NCBI GenBank assembly: GCA_902778255.1
Contig: CACYXD010000003.1
Coordinates: 153,612-217,611, forward strand
DNA: 64,000 bases
Reading direction: 5' to 3'
Source of the DNA: an uncultured Prevotellaceae bacterium
GTDB lineage: Bacteria > Bacteroidota > Bacteroidia > Bacteroidales > Bacteroidaceae
In this document: positions 34,255-41,761 of the stretch, piece by piece
How positions within the stretch are numbered: position 1 is the first letter of the stretch
How the letters are laid out: every line of letters begins with the position of its first letter
Translations under genes and position numbers: made by a program
Notes under the pieces: generated by a model
The model's input: the letters and a program-made list of their open reading frames with translations, nothing else
The model's database searches: none
What the model was told of the DNA's origin: nothing

Positions 34255-34325
34255 GTTTATGAAACAAATTGAAAGGGAAACGAAACATTCATCTGCGAAT
34301 GTTTCGTTTCTTTTTATTACCTTTG
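34255..34325 (+). promoter_or_regulatory. Conserved operator-like block (copy E), inverted repeat and -7 box for the enzyme operon
   Basis: GTTTATGAAACAAAT (34255-34269) matches the core of copies C and D at 13 of 15 positions but lacks the A-rich tract. A perfect 10-bp inverted repeat, CGAAACATTC/GAATGTTTCG with a 6-nt loop (34281-34306), precedes the -7 box TACCTTTG (34318-34325). The core-to-box distance is 48 bp instead of 27. Confidence 0.55.
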
Positions 34326-34355
34326 CACGCAGTAAAGAGTAAAAACCCAAAACGA

Positions 34356-35984
34356 ATGAAAAAACTGTTACTTACCTTAGCCGCAGCGCTTCTGATGGGA
34401 ACTGGCGCACAGGCCCAAATCAAGAACCCAATGCTCTGGGCTGACGTGCCCGACCCCGACGTGATTCGAGTCGGCGATACATTCTATCTGGTATCTACCA
34501 CCATGCACCTGATGCCTGGCGGACCAATCATGGCTTCTAAGGATCTGAAAAACTGGGAGACCGTGGGCTATATTTTCGACAAGCTTACTGACTCGCCCAA
34601 ATACGATCTTGCTTTCTCGCTGCCTTTGGATCAGCAGAAAGGTGAGGGCGTTGGTACAGTCTATGGCCGCGGCCAGTGGGCCACATCGCTGAAATACCAC
34701 GATGGTAAGTTCTGGGCCCTGCTGGCTCCCAACGAGGCTGGCGCTATGGGCGACACGTATATCTTCACCGCAGACAAGGCGGAAGGCCCTTGGACCATCC
34801 ACTCTCGTCTGCGCCATTTCCATGATGCCACGCTGTTCTTCGATGAGGACGGCACACCATACGTTTTCTTCGGCACAGGCGAGATGTGTCAGTTGACACG
34901 CGACCTGAAGGGCGTGGTGGAAGGTTCGCTGCGTCATTACTTCCAGCGCGAGGCCGATGAGCGCGGACTGCTCGAAGGCACCCGTGTCATCAAACATAAC
35001 GGCACCTATTACGCCCTGCTTATCTCACATGTCTATGCCCCTGGTCGTCATCGTCGTGAGGTATGCTACCGCACCAAGGACCTGATGGGCAAGTGGGAGA
35101 AGAACACCGTCCTGGAGTCAGACTTTGGCGGTTTCTCATATTTGGCACAGGGTACCATCGTTGATACTGAGGAGGGCGACTGGTATGGCATCATGTTCCA
35201 GGATCGTGGCGGTGTAGGCCGCGTGCTCACCCTTTCGCCCGTTCGCTGGATTGACGGCTGGCCACAGTTGGGCGATGAGAATGGCAAGGTGCCAGAGACG
35301 ATGCGGCCTTATCGGAGCGGAATGCCTGAGAAGGGCATAGTTTGTCCCGACGATTTCTATAATGAGAAGCTTGGTTTGCATTGGGAATGGAATCATAACC
35401 CCATTGATGATGCGTGGAGTTTGAAAGAGCGTCCAGGCTTTTTGCGTCTGAAGACCAGTAGGGTAGTGCCCAACCTCTATCTGGCTCCCAATACGCTGAC
35501 CCAGCGCATGGAGGGGCCCACCTGCAGTGGCTACATCAAGTTTGACGTATCGAAGATGAAGGATGGCGACTGCGCCGGCCTGGCTGCCTTCAACGGTGAC
35601 AGCGGTGTGCTGACCATCAAGAAGCAAGGAAAGAAATACGTGCTCGAGATGAGTGAGCAGAAAGTGAGCCTCACCGACCATGAGAAGGCCGTGACCAATG
35701 TCGAGGAGAAAATTATCGAGACGATAACTCTCAACTCTAAACTCTCAACTCTCAACTTGAGAATTGACGGCGACTTCCAGCCTGGCCATCACGATGCGGC
35801 TAATTTCTATTATAGCCTCGACGGTGAGAACTGGACACAGATTGGCACCAAGAACTATCGCATGACGTTCGACTATCGTCGTTTCTTCATGGGCACGAAG
35901 TTCGGCATCTTCAACTATGCCACCAAGAAGAAGGGCGGCTATGTAGATGTGGATGAGTTCTGCTATTCGAAAACAGAGAAATAA
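34356..35984 (+). CDS. GH43 arabinofuranosidase/xylosidase with C-terminal beta-sandwich
   Basis: A 542-residue secreted enzyme (signal peptide ending GAQAQ). The five-blade propeller carries the base D33 in DVPDPDV, the pKa modulator D157 in HDATLFF and the acid E207 in LLEGTR. Residues about 330-540 form the concanavalin-like C-terminal domain (FYNEKLGLHWEWNHNP onward) typical of beta-xylosidase-type GH43 proteins. It likely removes arabinose or xylose from xylan fragments. It is the first gene of the nine-gene enzyme operon. I chose the ATG at 34356, 30 nt after the -7 box; an in-frame ATG at 34269 lies before the promoter. A simple repeat (35726-35760) encodes an extra strand (TLNSKLSTLNLRID) absent from the homologous domain of the next protein. 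Confidence 0.92.
   Translation: MKKLLLTLAAALLMGTGAQAQIKNPMLWADVPDPDVIRVGDTFYLVSTTMHLMPGGPIMASKDLKNWETVGYIFDKLTDSPKYDLAFSLPLDQQKGEGVGTVYGRGQWATSLKYHDGKFWALLAPNEAGAMGDTYIFTADKAEGPWTIHSRLRHFHDATLFFDEDGTPYVFFGTGEMCQLTRDLKGVVEGSLRHYFQREADERGLLEGTRVIKHNGTYYALLISHVYAPGRHRREVCYRTKDLMGKWEKNTVLESDFGGFSYLAQGTIVDTEEGDWYGIMFQDRGGVGRVLTLSPVRWIDGWPQLGDENGKVPETMRPYRSGMPEKGIVCPDDFYNEKLGLHWEWNHNPIDDAWSLKERPGFLRLKTSRVVPNLYLAPNTLTQRMEGPTCSGYIKFDVSKMKDGDCAGLAAFNGDSGVLTIKKQGKKYVLEMSEQKVSLTDHEKAVTNVEEKIIETITLNSKLSTLNLRIDGDFQPGHHDAANFYYSLDGENWTQIGTKNYRMTFDYRRFFMGTKFGIFNYATKKKGGYVDVDEFCYSKTEK
35726..35760 (+). repeat. In-frame CAACTCT-type simple repeat in the GH43 gene
   Basis: Three or four AACTCTCAACT units encode TLNSKLSTLNL within the C-terminal domain. 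Similar short units occur at 49526-49549 in the GH97-GH43 gene. Confidence 0.55.
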
Positions 35985-36018
35985 GTAAGATAAAGATAAA
36001 CCAATAATAGAAATCACT

Positions 36019-39000
36019 ATGATGAAGCGTTTTTACCTTTTCGCGGTGGCTTTGATGCTGGGCCTTACAGGCTGGGCGCAGGGCGTGAAGCCGCTGTCCT
36101 CGCTCCATGTGGAGGGCAAATGGCTGGTTGACCAGTATGGCAACCACGTGGTATTGCACGGTGTGATGGATACGCCGAGCATGTATTTCAACAACAACCG
36201 TTGGGGCGGTGGCTACAATGCCACTGGTGCAGCGAACTGTCTGGCTTATTTCCATAAACTCTTCGTGGGTCTGGAGAAGGCCAAGTGTAACGTGTTCCGT
36301 TTGCACCTCGACCCTGCATGGACCAACGACAACAGCTATCAGTATATCGACCCGGAGATACAGCCAAAGAATAGTGAGGGACAACTGCCTAGCGGTGAGG
36401 CTGATATCACACATTTCAATCCCAACCGACTGAAGACTTTCCTGAAGTCAGTGTATATGCCATTGATGAAGGATGCCATGGATCATGGTATGTTTGTCGT
36501 GGTACGCCCACCGGGTGTATGTCCTGGTACTATTTTTGTTGATGGCTACTACCAGAAGTATTTGCTGGAGGTATGGGACATGGTGTCGAAAGAGGAGTTT
36601 ATCAAGAACTACTCTGGTCAGATCAGCATTGAGCTGGCCAACGAGCCTGTCAGCGTGAAGAATGCCAGTGGCAACAGCGATGAGAAAGCCCTGCACGACT
36701 TCTTCCAGCCTATCGTGGAAAAGATCCGTGCCAATGGTTTCAAGGGTATTATCTGGATTCCCGGCTCAGGCTGGCAGGCCAGTTATGCCGATTATAAGAA
36801 ATATCCCATCACGGGTGATAACATCGGTTATGCCGTACACGACTATGACGGCTGGTATGGTTGCGCCGATAAGGACTGGGAGGCTAAGGACGTGGCTGCC
36901 AGAACTCAGGCAAAGATTACTCAGTTCCACAACCAGGTGCCTGTAGTAGATACCAATCCTGTCATCATCACCGAGATCGACTGGAGTCCGAAAAAACCAG
37001 GTTCTGGTCACTATAATGAGCATAATGAATGGGTGGAGTCCAACTACGGTACATGGGCCACTGGTCGTACCTCTGTATGGGGTACTATCACCAAGAATAC
37101 CTACGACCATTATGGCAATATCTCAATGACGCTGTCGGGTACCCACTGTCTGCTCGATGTTGACCGCTTGGTACAGGACGGCACCGTGACACCTTCGTTC
37201 GGCGGACTGGAGGAAGCCTGCGGTAAAGCTTGTATGGACTGGTATGCCGAGTACTACAACCACAACTGGCCTCATGCCGACTATAAGTGCGATGTGCCCA
37301 TCGCTGACAATGGCGACGGCACCTATACCAACCCCGTGGTGCGTGTAGATATTCCCGATCCCGATGTGATTCGCGTGGGCGAAACCTATTATATGGTTTC
37401 TACTACGATGGTTCACTTCCCTGGTGCCACCATCCTGAAGTCAAAGGATATGGTGAACTGGGAATACTGCGCACAGCCATTGGAGAAGTTGCTTGATAAC
37501 GACAAGTATAACCTGCGTAACGGACAGAACTACTACTCCAAGGGTATGTGGGCTTGCTCAATGAAGTACAACGATGGTAAGTTCTATATCCTGATCAACG
37601 GTAACGACAATCAGGCCTGGCTGCTCTCAGCCACCGACCCTGAGGGTGCGTGGACAGTGAAGCGTCTGGACCGTAACTATTATGACCCGGGTATGCTCTT
37701 CGATAATGGTAAAGTGTATGTGGCCTGTGGTATCGATCATCTGATGATGTGCGAACTGGATGCTAACTTCAAGTTCGTGAAGGAACAGGAAGTGGTGGTA
37801 CGTGAAAAGTCGGGTCTGGAAGGCTGTCACCTCTATAAGAAAGGCAACTACTATTATATCTATGCTACATACGGTGGCTGGCCCAACGGTCAGACAGTGT
37901 TCCGCTCTACCAATCCCTTCGGTCCTTACGAGGAATATAAGACGACAGACGGCAAGATTCTTGTCGAGAAGACTATTGACGGCCAGGTGAACACCATCCA
38001 TCAGGGTTCTCTCATCGAGGATATTGACGGTAAGTGGTGGACCATCATGCAGCAGGATCTTGGCGCATTGGGCCGATTCCCCAACCTGCAGCCTGTAAAC
38101 TGGGTAGATGGCTGGCCTATCGTTGGTGATAACGGAAAACCCTATCAGACCTTTACCAAGCCTGCAGGTACGCCCATCAATCCTAAGCAGATGGAGACTA
38201 CCGACGTGTTCCGCAGCTTCCCGCTCGGTATGCAGTGGGAGTGGAACCACCTGCCACAGGCCAACGGTTACAGTCTCTTTGAGCGTGCCGGATGGCTGCG
38301 TCTGAAGGCTACGAGCACCACAGACCTGCTGTCGCAGGCTCAGAACACGCTGACACAGCGTATCTATATGCGTGAAGACAAGCCGGCCATCGGTACCATC
38401 CGTCTGGATGCCTCCAAACTGGCTGAGGGCGATCGTGCCGGTATCTGCGTGTTCCAAGATCCATACGCTCAGGTAGGCGTAGAGAAGAAAGAGGGTGTGA
38501 ACAAGATCTACTGGCGTGAGGATGCACTGGATGGCGATGCCAGCAAGAAGAAAGATCAGTATGCCTCGGCTACCGTGGGCGACGTCGTCTATCTGCGTGC
38601 CACCTTCAACAAAGCCACCAGCAAGTCGAAGTTCTACTATTCTACTGACAACCAGACATGGACAGCTATAGGTCAGGAGACATCCATGAGCTTCAACCTG
38701 AGTGTCTTCGTAGGTGCACGCTTCGGCCTGTTCTGCTATGCTACCAGAGCCGACGGCGGTGGCAGTGCCGATTTCGACTGGTTTGCTACTGAGGACGGCT
38801 TCGACGAGGATGTCCTCTACCAGCCCTTCTCACGTCCGCTCGATGAGAAGATGTTCACAGTTACCAAACTGGCTCCTGCCTCTAAGGAAATAAATATCAA
38901 GATTGGTGCGCTGTATGCTCCACATGTGGTGGCCACCTTCCTCGATAAGCACACGGAGAACGTCTCTACACAGAGTCTCTATGAGTCAGGGTCGCCTGAG

Positions 39001-39696
39001 GTCGTTGAAATCTACAACGGACAGCTGCGTGGCTTGAAGCAAGGCTCTTCTGTAATCAAGGCCTCTTATACCGACCTTCTGGGCAACAATATGGAAGCCA
39101 GCTTCACAGCCAATGCCACCTACTTCCCCTTCGGACAGGATGACGTGAAGAACATTAAGGGTAGCGGCACATATACTGAGAAGAACCATATCTTTGTACC
39201 TAGCAAGAGTGGCTGGGTAGGTTGGACTTATGATACACCGATTGACATCTCTGACTATAAATTCTTGGTGGTTAAACTGACAACTATGTCTTCTAATACA
39301 CCTAACTATGGTGTCGTGATTCGTCCGAAGTCAAATACCAGCAGATGGCATATCTCGACGTTGACAAAGACCAAGCAGATGGTCATCGACCTGCAGTCAA
39401 TTCTCTATACAACGACGGCTGGTAAGGGCACCGCTGTGGATCTGACCAATATCTCAACGATTGCCTTGACAAGCGACGCGTCAGGTACTGGTAAACTCTT
39501 TGTCAGTGAGATGTACTTGACAAATGACGACCCAGCGGGTGTTGACGAGCTTTCTGTAACACCGAATAATGGTAAGGTCAATATCTATTCACTCGGCGGT
39601 CAGCTGCTGCAGAAGGGCGTGAACCGTAGTGAGGCTGTGAAGAGCCTGCCTGCCGGTATCTATGTAATTGGAAACAAGAAAGTGATCGTAAGATAA
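36019..39696 (+). CDS. GH5-GH43 bifunctional xylan-degrading enzyme
   Basis: A 1225-residue secreted fusion. Residues 22-415 are a GH5 barrel with acid/base E209 (ELANEPVS) and nucleophile E319 (IITEIDWSP). Residues about 435-735 are a GH43 propeller starting VRVDIPDPDVIRVGETYY, with YYDPGMLF and the SGLEGCHL acid. A concanavalin-like domain (about 740-930) and a further beta-rich module (about 945-1185, SGWVGWTYDTPIDISDYKF) follow. The tail VNIYSLGGQLLQKGVN to KVIVR resembles a type IX sorting domain. GH5 would cut an internal backbone and GH43 trim side groups or ends, so the two activities act on one chain. The GH5 subfamily cannot be assigned by eye; xylanase is inferred from the locus. 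Starts MMKRF; either ATG is possible. Confidence 0.9.
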   Translation: MMKRFYLFAVALMLGLTGWAQGVKPLSSLHVEGKWLVDQYGNHVVLHGVMDTPSMYFNNNRWGGGYNATGAANCLAYFHKLFVGLEKAKCNVFRLHLDPAWTNDNSYQYIDPEIQPKNSEGQLPSGEADITHFNPNRLKTFLKSVYMPLMKDAMDHGMFVVVRPPGVCPGTIFVDGYYQKYLLEVWDMVSKEEFIKNYSGQISIELANEPVSVKNASGNSDEKALHDFFQPIVEKIRANGFKGIIWIPGSGWQASYADYKKYPITGDNIGYAVHDYDGWYGCADKDWEAKDVAARTQAKITQFHNQVPVVDTNPVIITEIDWSPKKPGSGHYNEHNEWVESNYGTWATGRTSVWGTITKNTYDHYGNISMTLSGTHCLLDVDRLVQDGTVTPSFGGLEEACGKACMDWYAEYYNHNWPHADYKCDVPIADNGDGTYTNPVVRVDIPDPDVIRVGETYYMVSTTMVHFPGATILKSKDMVNWEYCAQPLEKLLDNDKYNLRNGQNYYSKGMWACSMKYNDGKFYILINGNDNQAWLLSATDPEGAWTVKRLDRNYYDPGMLFDNGKVYVACGIDHLMMCELDANFKFVKEQEVVVREKSGLEGCHLYKKGNYYYIYATYGGWPNGQTVFRSTNPFGPYEEYKTTDGKILVEKTIDGQVNTIHQGSLIEDIDGKWWTIMQQDLGALGRFPNLQPVNWVDGWPIVGDNGKPYQTFTKPAGTPINPKQMETTDVFRSFPLGMQWEWNHLPQANGYSLFERAGWLRLKATSTTDLLSQAQNTLTQRIYMREDKPAIGTIRLDASKLAEGDRAGICVFQDPYAQVGVEKKEGVNKIYWREDALDGDASKKKDQYASATVGDVVYLRATFNKATSKSKFYYSTDNQTWTAIGQETSMSFNLSVFVGARFGLFCYATRADGGGSADFDWFATEDGFDEDVLYQPFSRPLDEKMFTVTKLAPASKEINIKIGALYAPHVVATFLDKHTENVSTQSLYESGSPEVVEIYNGQLRGLKQGSSVIKASYTDLLGNNMEASFTANATYFPFGQDDVKNIKGSGTYTEKNHIFVPSKSGWVGWTYDTPIDISDYKFLVVKLTTMSSNTPNYGVVIRPKSNTSRWHISTLTKTKQMVIDLQSILYTTTAGKGTAVDLTNISTIALTSDASGTGKLFVSEMYLTNDDPAGVDELSVTPNNGKVNIYSLGGQLLQKGVNRSEAVKSLPAGIYVIGNKKVIVR

Positions 39697-39698
39697 AC

Positions 39699-41675
39699 AT
39701 GAGAAGGATCGCATTATTTACTAGCCTGTTGCTGACATGTCTGTCGGCACAGGCTTTTGAGAAAAAGATAACGAGTCCTGACGGCAATCTCGTCGTTACC
39801 ATCAATGATGAAGGGGGAAAGCCCGCCTATCAGGTGGATTACAAGGGCGCTGCCATGTTGCTGCGCTCGCCCTTGGGCTTGGTGTTGAACTTCGAGGACC
39901 TGACTAAAGACCTTGTCATCAAAGACTGTGCTACGCAGACGGTCATTGATAACTATTCGTTGAAAACCATCAAGCAGAGTCAGGTGCACTATGAGGCTAC
40001 CGAGGCTGTCTGTCAGGTAGAGAAAAACGGTCGTCATGCCATGGATATCATCTTCCGGGTGAGCAATCGTGACGTGGCTTTCTCGTATAAACTCTATCCA
40101 AAGAAGATTCGTGGTGGCGAGACCTTGGCAGCTGTCGTAGAGAGCGAGGCCAGCGGTTTTGTATTGCCTGACGGTACCACTACCTTCCTCTGTCCGCAGT
40201 CGAAGCCCATGGGTGGCTTTGCCCGCACTTCTCCCAGCTATGAGACTTCTTATACCTTGGACGAGCCCATGGGTAAGAATGGCTGGGGCGAGGGCTATAC
40301 CTTCCCTTGTCTGTTTAAGGTTCCGGTTGCTGCGACTAAGTCGCAGTCTACAGGACAGGGCTGGGTGCTGATCTCAGAGACCGGCACCGATGGTAACTAC
40401 GTAGCTTGTCGCCTGCTCAACGAAGGCGGCGCCAACTATAAGATTGGCTTCCCACAGCAGGGTGAGATGAATGGCTGGGGCACCACAACGGCTTCTGTCA
40501 GTCTGCCAGCTCAGACACCTTGGCGTACGATTACGGTTGGAAACTCCCTGCAGAATGTGGTGGAGACCACGGTACCTTTCGACCTGGTGAAACCCAAGTA
40601 CAAGGCCAGCCGTGACTATACCTACGGTGCTGGCTCTTGGTCATGGATTATCGGCATGGATTCCAGCTGTAACTTTGATGAGCAGAAGCGTTATATCGAT
40701 TTCTCTGCTGCCATGGGCTGGCGCACCGTGCTGATTGATGCGCTGTGGGACAAGCAGATTGGCTATGAGAAAATGGCTGAACTGTCACGTTATGCCAAGT
40801 CAAAGGGCGTGGGTATCTTCCTGTGGTACAACTCTAACGGCTCTTGGAATGATGCACCTCAGTCACCCCTGAACAAGATGAACCGTTCGGCTGCCCGTCG
40901 CCAGGAGATGAAATGGATGCAGGAGAATGGCATCCTGGGTATCAAGGTTGACTTCTTCGGTGGCGACAAGCAGGCTATGATGCAGGTCTATGAGGATATC
41001 CTGACCGATGCCAATGAGTTTGGTATTCAGGTCATCTTCCATGGTTGCACCCTGCCTCGCGGTTGGGAGCGTATGTATCCTAACTATGTGGCCAGTGAGG
41101 CTGTACTGGCATCAGAGAACCTGCACTTCGGTCAGGGCGCTTGCGATGCCGAGGCTTTCAACGGCTGTATCCATCCTTTCATCCGCAATACGGTGGGCTC
41201 GATGGACTTCGGTGGTTCTACGCTGAACAAGTTCTACAATGCCGATAATAAGCGTGGCACGCATCGTGTGACCAGTGATGTCTATGCCTTGGCAACAGCT
41301 GTATTGTTCCAGAGTAGCGTGCAGCATTTCGCCATGGCTCCCAACAACCTGACCGATGCACCCGCCTGGGCTGTTGACTTCATGAAGAACGTGCCCACGA
41401 CTTGGGATGAGGTGAAGTTCATCGATGGCTATCCCGGTAAGTACTGTATCATGGCACGTCGTCATGGTGACAAGTGGTTTGTGGCTGGTATCTGTGCCGA
41501 CAAACAGCCTTTGAAGAAGACTATCACATTGCCGATGTTTGCAAAGGGTACCGAACTGCAGGTCTATAGCGACGATGCACAGTTGAACGGTAGCGTTCAG
41601 ACTGTGAAACAGAATAAGAAACAGCAGATCACCGTGACCATTCCTACGAACGGAGCTGTGGTAATTAAGAATTAA
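39699..41675 (+). CDS. GH97 glycoside hydrolase, retaining alpha-galactosidase type
   Basis: A 658-residue secreted GH97 enzyme (signal peptide ending LSAQA). It has an N-terminal beta-supersandwich (about 22-290), the barrel (DYTYGAGSWSWIIGMDSS, TVLIDALWD, GVGIFLWYNSNGSW) and a C-terminal beta domain. The barrel carries D418 in GIKVDFFGGD, the nucleophile position of the retaining alpha-galactosidase branch, and HGCTLPRGWERMYPN. This argues against the inverting SusB alpha-glucosidase branch, which uses glutamates. It may release alpha-galactose or another alpha-linked side sugar. It starts 2 nt after the GH5-GH43 stop. The last codons and stop (IKN) are formed by an AT-rich spacer repeat. 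Confidence 0.88.
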   Translation: MRRIALFTSLLLTCLSAQAFEKKITSPDGNLVVTINDEGGKPAYQVDYKGAAMLLRSPLGLVLNFEDLTKDLVIKDCATQTVIDNYSLKTIKQSQVHYEATEAVCQVEKNGRHAMDIIFRVSNRDVAFSYKLYPKKIRGGETLAAVVESEASGFVLPDGTTTFLCPQSKPMGGFARTSPSYETSYTLDEPMGKNGWGEGYTFPCLFKVPVAATKSQSTGQGWVLISETGTDGNYVACRLLNEGGANYKIGFPQQGEMNGWGTTTASVSLPAQTPWRTITVGNSLQNVVETTVPFDLVKPKYKASRDYTYGAGSWSWIIGMDSSCNFDEQKRYIDFSAAMGWRTVLIDALWDKQIGYEKMAELSRYAKSKGVGIFLWYNSNGSWNDAPQSPLNKMNRSAARRQEMKWMQENGILGIKVDFFGGDKQAMMQVYEDILTDANEFGIQVIFHGCTLPRGWERMYPNYVASEAVLASENLHFGQGACDAEAFNGCIHPFIRNTVGSMDFGGSTLNKFYNADNKRGTHRVTSDVYALATAVLFQSSVQHFAMAPNNLTDAPAWAVDFMKNVPTTWDEVKFIDGYPGKYCIMARRHGDKWFVAGICADKQPLKKTITLPMFAKGTELQVYSDDAQLNGSVQTVKQNKKQQITVTIPTNGAVVIKN

Positions 41676-41761
41676 GAGTTTTTTGCAAGCAAAGCGTCGC
41701 AAGGCGCCGAGCGAAGAATTAAGAGTTGTCGCCATCGGCGATTATGAATTAAGAATTAAAG
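41676..41761 (+). repeat. Intergenic repeat module with identical 41-bp core (copy 1)
   Basis: GAATTAAGAgTT units flank a GC-rich core that begins TTGCAAGCAAAGCGTCGC at 41683 and runs to 41723. A hairpin TCGCC-ATC-GGCGA follows, then more GAATTAAG units up to the GH31 ATG. The core is identical to 52140-52180. Confidence 0.85.

Noticed and set aside
34269-34355. Upstream ATG start for the GH43 gene
   Set aside because: It lies before the predicted promoter and adds 29 residues that spoil the signal peptide.
39699-41675. GH97 as a SusB-type inverting alpha-glucosidase
   Set aside because: The key position carries aspartate in GIKVDFFGGD, as in the retaining alpha-galactosidase branch, and the locus is not starch-like.
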